The notes under the pieces were generated by a model that was not told the origin of the DNA, searched no databases, and saw only the letters and a program-made list of their open reading frames with translations. Positions 24,110 through 32,732 of a DNA stretch of 38,580 nt are shown in pieces (the stretch's first letter is position 1; each line of letters begins with the position of its first letter). The position numbers and the translations under genes are program-made. The stretch is from the NCBI GenBank assembly GCA_902801425.1, contig CADCIQ010000015.1, positions 4,762 to 43,341 of the forward strand, read 5' to 3'. The DNA comes from an uncultured Bacteroidales bacterium. GTDB lineage: Bacteria > Bacteroidota > Bacteroidia > Bacteroidales > Bacteroidaceae.

Positions 24110-25594
24110 TCACCTCACACCTATCGCCTTCTTCATTGCAGCCTCACCAAGGCATACATCAATCTGGGCATCAATCTTCTGCGTCTTTGCCTGAAGCCAT
24201 GCCGTCTGGGCAGCCATGACCTCCGTAGCATCCATAACGCCCTCCTTGAAACCTACATTGGCACATCGAAGATTCTCCTCTGCTCGCTGTATGTTCTTCT
24301 GGGCGGTGACGAGTTTCTTGTTGGCCTCTTTTAGACGATAGTCACACTGGTTTACCTGAAGGTCTATCTTCTCGCGTGCCTCGTCGAGAGTAAGGCGAGC
24401 TATGTTAGTGGCAATCTTACTTGCACGAACCTTGTAAGTAGCATCGCCCCAGTCGAATACAGGCACACGGACAAGTAGTCCGACAGTCCACATACCGCCG
24501 AATTTCTTCTCATAACCATTATAAAGGTTAGGATTACTAATCATATAGCCACCTGTGAGGGCTACCTGTGGAAGCATAGTGGCACGAACAACATTAGTGG
24601 TCTGTTCGCTAAGTTCAACGGCATTGTTCAGGAGTTTCAGCTCAGGACGGTTATCCATTGCCGAATTCTTATTGTATCTGTTCATTGGCACTACAACAAG
24701 ATCATCCTTTGATTCGTCAACAAGCGTCACCTTATCGCTAATCTGAATGCCACACAACTGGCAGAGCAGCATACGGGCAAGACTCAATCCATTATCCACC
24801 TGAGTCTTAGTCATTTCAGCCTCGTTGACCTTAACATCAACCTTGAGACCATCGGCACGAGTAGCCACCCCCTCCTTTATCATCTTCCTGACATCATCGT
24901 CAAGTTTCTGCACGAGTTTCAAGTAGCTATCTGCCAGACGCTGCTTCTGCTTGAGAGAAACAACGAGCCAGTAGGCATTATCTATATTATAGAGAACATC
25001 TTGCTCTGAAGCATCCACACTCACAGCTGCCATTTTTTCGCTAATGTCAGCCATACGATTTGCAGCCTTAATGGCACCACCCATGAAGACAGGCTGATTA
25101 ACCACGACACTACCGACAATGATACTACGGGTATCTGTGCGGAAAGCATCCTTGATTTTTTCTCCAAGAGCATTTCCATATGCAGCCAACTGCTGGGTAG
25201 CTCCCGTTGCAAGCTGACCATACTGTTGCGCCTCCGCAGGAGACAGAATTCCCTTCTGCACCATCTGGGTGAGGAAAGTAGAAACCTGTGAGGCATCCAC
25301 TGCTCCTGCGGCAGTTGTTCCAACATTTGAAAGGGTGTTCTTCTGTTCGTCGTTGAGTAGTGACACCTCACGGCTCGACAACATCCATCCACCTGCCACG
25401 TCAATATGAGGCAGGTATTTGGTGCGCGCAGACTTACGCACATTCATTGCTACCTGTTGCTTGGCGCGAGCAATGCCCAACTGCTTGTTGTTACGCAGAG
25501 CCATAGCCCGACAAGAGTCAAGCGAGAGCGTCTGCGCTTCCAACGGCAGCACAAGGCATAGCGCAGAAGCACAAAAAGCTAAAAATCTGTTCAT
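24110..25594 (-). CDS. TolC-family outer-membrane channel
   Basis: 494 residues with a signal peptide (1-20, ending LEA-Q). It has the duplicated outer-membrane efflux repeat: LDSCRAMALRNNKQLGIARA near 25-44 in the first half and DLQVNQCDYRLKEANKKLVT in the second. The long helices are broken by short beta segments that form the trimeric outer-membrane channel. An unusually Ala/Gln-rich loop (about 92-145) is inserted after the first conserved segment. It is the second gene of the exporter operon, 37 bases after the coiled-coil gene. Confidence 0.93.
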   Translation of the reverse strand: MNRFLAFCASALCLVLPLEAQTLSLDSCRAMALRNNKQLGIARAKQQVAMNVRKSARTKYLPHIDVAGGWMLSSREVSLLNDEQKNTLSNVGTTAAGAVDASQVSTFLTQMVQKGILSPAEAQQYGQLATGATQQLAAYGNALGEKIKDAFRTDTRSIIVGSVVVNQPVFMGGAIKAANRMADISEKMAAVSVDASEQDVLYNIDNAYWLVVSLKQKQRLADSYLKLVQKLDDDVRKMIKEGVATRADGLKVDVKVNEAEMTKTQVDNGLSLARMLLCQLCGIQISDKVTLVDESKDDLVVVPMNRYNKNSAMDNRPELKLLNNAVELSEQTTNVVRATMLPQVALTGGYMISNPNLYNGYEKKFGGMWTVGLLVRVPVFDWGDATYKVRASKIATNIARLTLDEAREKIDLQVNQCDYRLKEANKKLVTAQKNIQRAEENLRCANVGFKEGVMDATEVMAAQTAWLQAKTQKIDAQIDVCLGEAAMKKAIGVR

Positions 25595-25631
25595 TTGTTT
25601 CTTATATTATAGGGGAAAGAAATAGCAAGAT

Positions 25632-26501
25632 TTACTTTGTCGCAAAGCTCTTTGAACCAATCATCTGACCATCACAGAAGATTGCCACCTGATAAGTTCC
25701 GGCAGAGTGAACCTCATGAATGTTCCAATACATCGTAACTGGGGTTGCCTCACCATTATACTCTACCTGCTTCTTCATTGAATACTGGATATTCTTATTC
25801 TCGTATGGAATAGTACCAGCAGAGAGCACAGAGCCTGTAGGAGTGATGATGCGGACATAGAAGGTCTTCATGCCACTCTGAGCCGTCACGTTACGAGAAA
25901 CCGTGAAGTCAACCTTCAACTGCTTTGCCTTGCTAACCTTCTTCTCTTCCTTGCCCTTCTTATTCAAAGGCATGAAATTGATGTTGGTAGCATCCAACTG
26001 AGCGGCAATGGCAACTTTCTCAGAAAGAGAAGCCTTTTCCGAACTAAGAGCCTCGTTCTGGCGATTTGACTCTGCAAGAGCAGAGTTCACGCGGGCATTC
26101 TCAGCCGTGAGGTGCTCGTTGAGTCGGTTGAGAGAATCAATCTGGATGACATACTCACGAAGTACGGCACGCACCTGTGCAAGTTCCTTCTTCAAGCGTG
26201 CAATCTCAGCAGCATCGTGCGATTTTGTCTGCTGAAGTTCCTTGAGCAACTGCTGTGTGCGCAACTGTTCCTGAGTGAGCTGAGCAATGATAGAATCATT
26301 GTTAATCTTAGTCATCATCTCACTATACTGATTGGAGAATTCACGATATTCATTCTCCATTTCCTTCTTGTCCAGTTCTGCAAGTTCCTGCATCTGGCGA
26401 CTGTTCTCCTTCTCCGCGCTGAGCGAGAGGAAAAGATAAACTACTCCGCCCGTCAACAACACGAGCAAGGCAATAAGTGGGATTATTATTTTTTTATTCA
26501 T
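25632..26501 (-). CDS. Membrane-anchored coiled-coil protein
   Basis: 289 residues. One N-terminal membrane span (about 5-27), a long coiled coil (about 35-175, rich in Glu, Gln, Leu), a Lys-rich linker (about 185-198, NKKGKEEKKVSKAK) and a C-terminal beta-rich domain (about 200-289). I do not recognise a named family. It is the first gene of the exporter operon, ahead of tolC. A periplasmic coiled coil with a beta domain could be a scaffold or accessory part of the exporter; this is from context. Confidence is high that it is a gene and low on function. Confidence 0.85.
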   Translation of the reverse strand: MNKKIIIPLIALLVLLTGGVVYLFLSLSAEKENSRQMQELAELDKKEMENEYREFSNQYSEMMTKINNDSIIAQLTQEQLRTQQLLKELQQTKSHDAAEIARLKKELAQVRAVLREYVIQIDSLNRLNEHLTAENARVNSALAESNRQNEALSSEKASLSEKVAIAAQLDATNINFMPLNKKGKEEKKVSKAKQLKVDFTVSRNVTAQSGMKTFYVRIITPTGSVLSAGTIPYENKNIQYSMKKQVEYNGEATPVTMYWNIHEVHSAGTYQVAIFCDGQMIGSKSFATK

Positions 26502-26605
26502 ATTCCAATAGTCATAAGTTTATGGGTTAGAGATTAGCGTTTGGAGTTTAGCGCTTCGTGTTTATAAATAGCACCTAACACCCGTCACCCAAATCAAAGG
26601 TCGTG

Positions 26606-26613
26606 CAAAATTA
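26606..26613 (-). promoter_or_regulatory. Possible -7 box of the exporter operon
   Basis: TAATTTTG on the minus strand, about 100 nt before the coiled-coil gene ATG. The expected -33 position reads TTCG, not TTTG, so the box is weak. The leader contains GATTAGCGTTTGG and GTTTAGCGCTTCG, near-repeats of the simple intergenic type. Confidence 0.4.
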
Positions 26614-26737
26614 ATCAATTTCACTCAAATAACGAAAAAAAAATGCAAGTAATGCGCATTTTATCACTTTTTTTTTATCTTTCTTGGAAAAAAGGCGCAC
26701 CTTTTTAGAATAAATTAATAACTTTGTTATTGTTTTT

Positions 26738-26768
26738 TTTGTCATTTCAGAAATTATTATTACTTTTG
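26738..26768 (+). promoter_or_regulatory. DASS transporter promoter
   Basis: TTTG (26738-26741), 19 bases, TACTTTTG (26761-26768): a full consensus. Initiation is expected near 26776, 43 nt before the ATG. Confidence 0.8.
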
Positions 26769-26818
26769 CAACCGTTTTGTGTGTTATATCCTAGACAACT
26801 AGTAGAAAATTAAGACTC

Positions 26819-28399
26819 ATGTTTAAAAGTTTCCACGGCTACAACCTTCTTGCCAAGCATCAGGACGACAAGAAACAAAAAAAAGCGGCCGAAAACAAGA
26901 CATCATCAAAGGCCTTAAAGATTATTGCGGTAACACTTATCAGTCTTATCGTATGGTGCTTACCTTCTGATGCCTTTGGTATTCCTGATCTCACGCTGAC
27001 AGAGCAGCGTACTATCGCAATCTTCATTTTTGCGTCGCTCATGTGGCTCACAGAGGGTATTCCTTCTTGGGCAACATCAACACTTGTCATCGTTATCTTG
27101 CTCTACACGTGTTCAGATTCTTCCTTGAATTTCTTTGTAAAGGATCTCGTAGATGCTCCTGCAGGCTCAGGTTCTTTTTGGGATACAATTTGGCCATACG
27201 AATTCCAGGATAAGGATGCAAACGTACTTGGTGCACTAATCTCCTACAAGAAGATCATGGGCTGTTTTGCTGACCCTATCATCATGCTGTTTATCGGAGG
27301 ATTCATCCTTGCGATTGCAGCAACAAAGGTAGGACTTGATGTTACAATGGCTCGAATCATGCTCAAGCCTTTCGGCACAAAGTCAGAGAACGTACTCCTT
27401 GGCTTCCTGCTCGTAACAGGTGTTTTCTCAATGTTCCTTTCTAACACCGCCACCGCAGCAATGATGCTCACATTCCTTACACCTGTGCTTAAGCAGTTGC
27501 CTACAAGTGGTAAGGGACGTATCGGTCTTGCACTTGCAATTCCAATCGGTGCTAACATCGGTGGTATCGGTACTCCTATCGGAACACCTCCTAACGCTAT
27601 TGCCTTGAAGGCTCTCAATGATGCAGAAGGTCTGAATATGAGTATCGGCTTCGGCGAATGGATGATGTTCATGTTCCCTCTTGCCATCTTCCTTCTTTTC
27701 GTAGGATGGTTCATTCTCAAACTTATGTTCCCATTCTCACAGAAGACGGTAGAACTTAATATCGAGGGCGGCAAAGAAACCACATGGCAGTCATACGTTG
27801 TATATATCACATTCATTGCAACTATCCTCCTTTGGGTACTCGACAAGGTTTCAGGTGTAAACTCTAACGTGGTTGGCCTGCTTCCTGTTGGTGTGTTCTG
27901 TGCTTGCGGCATCATTACCCGTAAGGATCTTGAGGAAATCAACTGGTCCGTACTCTGGATGGTAGCCGGAGGCTTTGCTATCGGTCTTGCTCTTCAGGAG
28001 ACAAAACTCGCAGCTCACCTCATTGAGACAATCCCATTCGATACATGGCCTGCAATCCTTATGATGATAGGTTCTGGTATTCTCTGCTATGCTCTGTCAA
28101 ACTTTATCTCAAACACAGCAACAGCAGCACTCCTTATCCCTATCCTTACTGTCATAGGTACAGCATCAAGAGAGAATCTCGAGGCACTTGGTGGTGTTTC
28201 ACCACTCCTTATCGGTATTGCCCTCTCTGCATCTCTGGCTATGGTACTCCCAATCTCTACACCTCCAAATGCCCTTGCTCATGCAACTGGCATGATTGAG
28301 CAGAAGCAGATGATGCGCGTAGGTATTATCATGGGTGTTATCGGTCTTGTCACTGGCTATGTACTCCTTGTTACAATCGGTAAGGCAGGGTTGATTTAG
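26819..28399 (+). CDS. DASS (SLC13) sodium:dicarboxylate symporter
   Basis: 526 residues with about 11 membrane segments after a charged, Lys-rich N-terminus (about 1-35). The twin SNT signatures that bind sodium and substrate are intact: LSNTATAAMM near 208-217 and ISNTATAALLIPI near 429-441. GIGTPIGTPPNAIALKAL (251-268) and ISTPPNALAHATG close to the end are also typical. It moves dicarboxylates such as succinate, fumarate or malate with sodium. In a succinate-forming anaerobe, uptake or exchange is plausible, but direction is not visible. It has its own promoter and terminator. Confidence 0.93.
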   Translation: MFKSFHGYNLLAKHQDDKKQKKAAENKTSSKALKIIAVTLISLIVWCLPSDAFGIPDLTLTEQRTIAIFIFASLMWLTEGIPSWATSTLVIVILLYTCSDSSLNFFVKDLVDAPAGSGSFWDTIWPYEFQDKDANVLGALISYKKIMGCFADPIIMLFIGGFILAIAATKVGLDVTMARIMLKPFGTKSENVLLGFLLVTGVFSMFLSNTATAAMMLTFLTPVLKQLPTSGKGRIGLALAIPIGANIGGIGTPIGTPPNAIALKALNDAEGLNMSIGFGEWMMFMFPLAIFLLFVGWFILKLMFPFSQKTVELNIEGGKETTWQSYVVYITFIATILLWVLDKVSGVNSNVVGLLPVGVFCACGIITRKDLEEINWSVLWMVAGGFAIGLALQETKLAAHLIETIPFDTWPAILMMIGSGILCYALSNFISNTATAALLIPILTVIGTASRENLEALGGVSPLLIGIALSASLAMVLPISTPPNALAHATGMIEQKQMMRVGIIMGVIGLVTGYVLLVTIGKAGLI

Positions 28400-28434
28400 T
28401 TCATAGTTCATAGTTCATAGTTCATAGTTCATAA
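28399..28434 (+). repeat. Tandem TTCATAG repeats after the DASS gene
   Basis: About five head-to-tail copies of AGTTCAT follow the stop codon, ending in AATTTGC. The same unit, arranged as an inverted pair, forms the hairpin at 11043-11134. Confidence 0.7.
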
Positions 28435-28480
28435 TTTGCTGGAACATACTTATCATTATAATATGAACTTCTAAATTTAT

Positions 28481-28527
28481 ATTAGCCTTGGAGTCTTTCA
28501 TAAAACTCCAAGGCTAATTTAATTATT
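28481..28527 (+). terminator. Terminator after the DASS gene
   Basis: ATTAGCCTTGGAGT (28481-28494) pairs perfectly with ACTCCAAGGCTAAT (28505-28518), followed by TTAATTATT. Confidence 0.8.
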
Positions 28528-28539
28528 CTAAAAACACGA

Positions 28540-28953
28540 ATGAAGATTCAATACAAGTTGACGAAGCCGATAGTGTTACCCGCAAAGGCGAGGGTATATT
28601 CTTTTTTGCTCTCACTATTTCTTTTCGTAGGGTCTTTAGTTATTTCTTACACTTATAGACCATACATCTATTCTCATCATATTTATGATTTACATCTGGC
28701 AGATTCCTTTTCGGATTTATTCGCTGTGCCTGCGATGGCGTTTTTTCAAATTGCAACAAATAAAGATTTTGGAAAATATACCATAGGCTTTCATATCATG
28801 ATAATATGTATATTCCTTATTTTATATGAATTCCTAATTAGTGCAATAACAGATGTCTATGATATGATTGCGGTCATTGTTTCGGGAGTCTTTACATGGC
28901 TTATTTTGCGACTTGCAATGAAAAAATATAAGCATAAATTGGAAAAACTTTAG
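28540..28953 (+). CDS. Small integral-membrane protein, VanZ-like layout
   Basis: 137 residues with three or four membrane segments (about 18-38, 60-75, 83-104, 108-127). The segments FLISAITDVYDMIAVIVSG and HLADSFSDLFAVPAMAFFQ have the D-x-x-D-x-x-A pattern seen in VanZ-like proteins, but I am not sure of the family. The gene is AT-richer than its neighbours and follows a terminator, so it needs its own promoter; no clear box was seen in the 20 bases before it. Confidence 0.55.
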   Translation: MKIQYKLTKPIVLPAKARVYSFLLSLFLFVGSLVISYTYRPYIYSHHIYDLHLADSFSDLFAVPAMAFFQIATNKDFGKYTIGFHIMIICIFLILYEFLISAITDVYDMIAVIVSGVFTWLILRLAMKKYKHKLEKL

Positions 28954-29262
28954 CCTGCCTATAATTTTGAATAGTAGATATTCTGGTTAGTTTAATAATC
29001 CCTGCCTCAACTGGTAGATAGCGTGAAAAAATTGTATTGATTGCGAGGATTCTCTTTTTTCTGAAAGTAGCCTGTTCCCCCAAATTGACGAAGAGCCACA
29101 ATAATCACCAATCTGCGCAATCTTTTATTTTCGAAATTTAATGGAAGAAGATTGGTAAGATTGGAATTTTTTGTCAGTTTAGCATCGGAGATACGTTTAT
29201 TTAGAATTCGTCAAACTCACGTTATTTAACACAAAAAATGCTTATAATTCATCGAAAAACAT
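28954..29262. other. Gene-free region before the xylanase
   Basis: AT-rich. CAATCTTTT (about 29119) and AGAAGATTGG (about 29146) can pair loosely. No gene is visible. The last part contains the xylanase promoter. Confidence 0.5.
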
Positions 29263-29270
29263 TATCTTTG
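29263..29270 (+). promoter_or_regulatory. Xylanase -7 box
   Basis: TATCTTTG fits TAnnTTTG. The matching -33 region reads GCTTA near 29240, so the -33 box is weak, as in activator-dependent promoters. Initiation would be near 29278, just before the ATG at 29299. Confidence 0.6.
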
Positions 29271-29298
29271 CACACGTTAATATATACCTAAAACTAAA

Positions 29299-31953
29299 AT
29301 GAACAAAAAAATCACTCTCCTAACAACCCTTGCAATGCTTGGTTGTATGAGTGCGTCTGCCCAACTGTCCTCTAACAAGGATAAGTTCCTTGGCAACATC
29401 ACGACCTCCTACAACGTGGATTACGGCAAGGAAAAATTCTACACGCTCTGGAATCAGATTACTCCTGAGAACGAATCTAAATGGGATGCCATAGAAGGCT
29501 CTCGTCGCGGAAGTTTCAACTTCAGTGGTGCAGATAATGCCTACAACTATGCTAAGAACCACAATTTCCCTTTCAAGTACCATTGCCTTATCTGGGGTGC
29601 CCAATACCCCGGCTGGCTCAATAACCTCTCAACCGAAGAGCAGTATAAGGCAATCGAGGAATATATGGATGCAATAAAGAAGCACTATCCTGAACTTCCT
29701 ATGATTGACGTGGTTAACGAGGCAATAGCAGGTCATCAGCCAGCACCTTACAAGGCTGCTCTCGGCGGTGACGGCAAGACAGGCTACGACTGGATCATCA
29801 AGGCATTCGAAATGGCTCATGAGCGTTGGCCTGACGCTATCCTTATATATAATGACTACAACACCTTCCAGTGGCAGAGGTCTGAGTTCATCAACCTCGT
29901 CAGGACTCTCCGTGATGCTGGTGCTCCTATTGATGCTTACGGATGCCAGTCGCACGACCTTACAGACATGAAAGAGGCAGACTTCAAGGCTGCTATGAAC
30001 GAAATCCAGTCTGCCTTGAAAATGCCGATGTACAGCACGGAATATGACATTGGTACATCTGACGATGCCCTTCAGCTTCAGCGTTACAAGGAACAGATTC
30101 CTTTTATGTGGGAGGCTGACTATGTGGCTGGCATAACCCTCTGGGGATATATCTACGGAAGGACATGGACAACCGACGGTAACTCTGGTATCATCAAGGA
30201 CGGAAATGATCGCCCTGCCATGGAGTGGCTTCGCGACTATATGGCAAGCGAAACTGCCAAGACAGCCAAGAGTCCATTCCCAGGAATGGTTAAGGAGGCT
30301 TCAGTATATGTAAAGCCGGGTGCTATTGCCGTTACAAAGGGCGAGGCTGTGCCAGTAACCGTTCGTGCCCGCCTCAAGACAAAAACCATAGAGCGAGTAG
30401 AGCTTTATGTGAACAATACTCTTCAGGCTACAATGACGGAGGCTCCATATTCAACCGAGTTCACTCCTGAGACTCAGGGAAAATATAATCTCAAGGCTAT
30501 TGTTTATGCTACTGACGGCACATCATACGAGCGCCTGTCTGGTGTTACAGCCTATAATCCTCGTTCTCCATACAAGGATATGATCGCTACAATTCCGGGT
30601 ACTATCGAGGCTGAGAACTTCGATGCTGGTGCAGAGGGCATGAGCTATCATGATTCTGACACAAAGGTTGAGGGTGACGGCAACTATCGTACAAACGGCG
30701 GCGGCGTGGATATCGTGAAGGGTAACGGTGGCTATGCTATCGGCTACACAAGTACAGGCGAGTGGCTTGAATATACAGTTGATGTGACCGAGGCTGGTAC
30801 ATACGAGTTTGATGCCGTTGTTTCTTCAGGTGCAACAAACTCTTCACTCAGTCTCTCTCTCAATACTGACGAGGGTCTCAAGGATCTCACAAAGAACATT
30901 GCGGTTCCTTGTCTCACATCAAACGACTGGAACACATATTCTACCGTTCACGGCCGTCTCAACATTCCTCTTGAGGCTGGCAAGCAGATCATCCGTATCA
31001 ATATCACAGGCTCAAGCTGCAATATTGACAAGATCAAGCTTCATCGTATTGATGTTGCCGAGAATATCAAGGTGGCAATAGCTGCTGATCCTGCTCCTGC
31101 AACAATCAGCGAGCAGACAACTATCGCAGTTGATGCTTCATCTGCTACAAGCACTATCTCCAAGGTTAACGTATATGTAGATGATGTCCTCCTGAAATCT
31201 ATCACTTCTGCTCCATTCGAGGCTCAGTACAAGCCAAAGGCAAAGGGCATATGCAAGGTTACTGCGGAGGCTATTGATGCAGATGGCAAGACTTCAAAGC
31301 TTGCTACATATAACCTGACCGTAAACAACAAGCGTAGCGCTCATAAGGGCATTGCAAGCATTCCAGGCATAGTAGAGGCTGAGAACTTTGACAAGGGCGG
31401 TGAAGGATTCACCTTCCACGACTCTGATTCTAACGACGAGGCTAAGTCTGGCTATCGCTCAGATAATGAGGGCGTTGACATCAAGGCATCTAATGGTGGT
31501 CATGTTCTCGGATGGACTTCACAGGATGAGTGGTATGAATATACCGTTGATGTGAAGCAGGCAGGTAAGTATTCTTGTGATGCCATTGTTTCTTCTGGTA
31601 CCACAAACTCAGGCTTCAACGTAGGCATTGTAGAGAATGGTAAGGTTACGAACCTCTGGAGAATGAGCGTTCCTCAGACGGGTAATAACTCTTGGGATAC
31701 GTACAAGCCTATCAGTAACACCACTCTCAAGGAACTCAAGGAGGGTAAGCAGATTATCCGCATCTCTATCTTCGGAGCTAACTGCGATATTGACAAGATT
31801 GAGCTGAAGTGCGTTGAGCCAACTGCAATCAACGAAATCAATGCAGATTCTTCTAACGGCAAGACCGCTATCTACAACATCTCTGGCCAGCGTGTTGATG
31901 ACAACTATAAGGGTATCATTATCATTAATGGCAAGAAGATGGTCAAGAAATAG
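29299..31953 (+). CDS. Secreted GH10 endo-1,4-beta-xylanase with two CBM6 modules
   Basis: 884 residues. Order: signal peptide (1-22, ending SAQ); GH10 catalytic domain (about 25-318) with acid/base Glu141 in VVNEAIAGH and nucleophile Glu248 in YSTEYDIG; an Ig-like linker domain (about 330-418); CBM6 (about 433-583, IPGTIEAENFD); a second Ig-like domain (about 590-676); a second CBM6 (about 688-838, IPGIVEAENFD); and a tail (about 841-884) ending YNISGQRVDD and GIIIINGKKMVKK. The tail looks like a type IX secretion C-terminal signal of Prevotella-type proteins. The two CBM6 modules should bind xylan. No SusC/SusD pair lies beside it, so it is not in a standard utilisation locus. Confidence 0.95.
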   Translation: MNKKITLLTTLAMLGCMSASAQLSSNKDKFLGNITTSYNVDYGKEKFYTLWNQITPENESKWDAIEGSRRGSFNFSGADNAYNYAKNHNFPFKYHCLIWGAQYPGWLNNLSTEEQYKAIEEYMDAIKKHYPELPMIDVVNEAIAGHQPAPYKAALGGDGKTGYDWIIKAFEMAHERWPDAILIYNDYNTFQWQRSEFINLVRTLRDAGAPIDAYGCQSHDLTDMKEADFKAAMNEIQSALKMPMYSTEYDIGTSDDALQLQRYKEQIPFMWEADYVAGITLWGYIYGRTWTTDGNSGIIKDGNDRPAMEWLRDYMASETAKTAKSPFPGMVKEASVYVKPGAIAVTKGEAVPVTVRARLKTKTIERVELYVNNTLQATMTEAPYSTEFTPETQGKYNLKAIVYATDGTSYERLSGVTAYNPRSPYKDMIATIPGTIEAENFDAGAEGMSYHDSDTKVEGDGNYRTNGGGVDIVKGNGGYAIGYTSTGEWLEYTVDVTEAGTYEFDAVVSSGATNSSLSLSLNTDEGLKDLTKNIAVPCLTSNDWNTYSTVHGRLNIPLEAGKQIIRINITGSSCNIDKIKLHRIDVAENIKVAIAADPAPATISEQTTIAVDASSATSTISKVNVYVDDVLLKSITSAPFEAQYKPKAKGICKVTAEAIDADGKTSKLATYNLTVNNKRSAHKGIASIPGIVEAENFDKGGEGFTFHDSDSNDEAKSGYRSDNEGVDIKASNGGHVLGWTSQDEWYEYTVDVKQAGKYSCDAIVSSGTTNSGFNVGIVENGKVTNLWRMSVPQTGNNSWDTYKPISNTTLKELKEGKQIIRISIFGANCDIDKIELKCVEPTAINEINADSSNGKTAIYNISGQRVDDNYKGIIIINGKKMVKK

Positions 31954-31971
31954 AGTAAAGATATATACAAG

Positions 31972-32009
31972 AAAAAAGTGCAGGATGTTCTCATTCTGCA
32001 CTTTTTTTT
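31972..32009 (+). terminator. Xylanase terminator
   Basis: AAAAAAGTGCAG (31972-31983), loop, CTGCAC (31996-32001), then eight T. A strong intrinsic terminator. Confidence 0.92.
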
Positions 32010-32308
32010 GCTAAAATACAAGATACAGCCATAAAACATTATACATAGGGAAGCAACTCCCGAAAGAAACGAAACATTTTGTTTATTCTATGTCTTACGT
32101 GTTCGTAAAAAAACTTTGCGTCTCTTTGCGTTGAAATATCAACATGAGATAAACCGTTGCACCTCCCTTGCAAATCCCTACCAAACTCGATGCAACTCCC
32201 ATTTTTCGCCTAGTCTAAAGAACGGACCTAGAACGGTTCAGAAGCGGAGCTATAGCGAAGGTGAAGAAGAGACATAGAAAAGTCGATGACGATTTGCTTC
32301 CTATTCAT
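32010..32308. other. Gene-free region with GCAACTCCC motifs
   Basis: No gene is visible on either strand. GCAACTCCC occurs at 32053-32061 and 32192-32200, with GCACCTCCC at 32159-32167. AACTTTGCG and CTCTTTGCGTTG are adjacent near-repeats at about 32112-32132. AGAACGG occurs twice, 10 bases apart, near 32219-32236. It could be the remains of a mobile element, but no coding relic was recognised. Confidence 0.5.
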
Positions 32309-32689
32309 AAAAAAATTTTTCGCAATAATCCTACATACCTACATCGCAAACTTTGCAACCCTCTCTGCTTTAGCACGTTATAAGAACTTCAAATATCACG
32401 CAAACCTACACTAATCCTACATTAAACCTACACTAAAACTTGATTTTTTCAGAAATTCGGGGTTATTGATAATGAATAATTGACAATTTAGATAGTAGAT
32501 GAGCGTTTTTTATACTAATCACATTATTCACTATTAATTTTCCGCACAAAAAAATGCAGAAAGTGTGTAGGTTTAGTGTAGGATTAGTGTAGGTTTGGCA
32601 TATATTTAAAATCGCTGCAAGTTTTTGTGCATCAACAAATTGCGTAGTTACCTATGTAGGTATGTAGGATTATTGCGAAAAAGTTTTTT
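32309..32689. repeat. Large nested inverted repeat
   Basis: Outer arms: 32309-32344 and 32654-32689 are inverted copies of about 35 bases with one mismatch (core TTTTTCGCAATAATCC, then TACATACCTACAT). Inner arms: about 32400-32433 and 32570-32602 are inverted copies of about 32 bases with one mismatch (CAAACCTACACTAATCC and so on). The stretches between outer and inner arms are nearly equal in length (56 and 55 bases) but diverged. Each inner arm is made of three 11-bp direct repeats of the CCTACA type. No gene lies within. Confidence 0.85.
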
Positions 32690-32732
32690 CTGATTGACAT
32701 CAAGTGGTCAAGATGCTCTAAAAAATGATTAC

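Noticed and set aside
27244-27942. 232-codon open frame opposite the DASS transporter
   Set aside because: The minus-strand frame mirrors membrane-segment codons; no promoter, no homology recognised.
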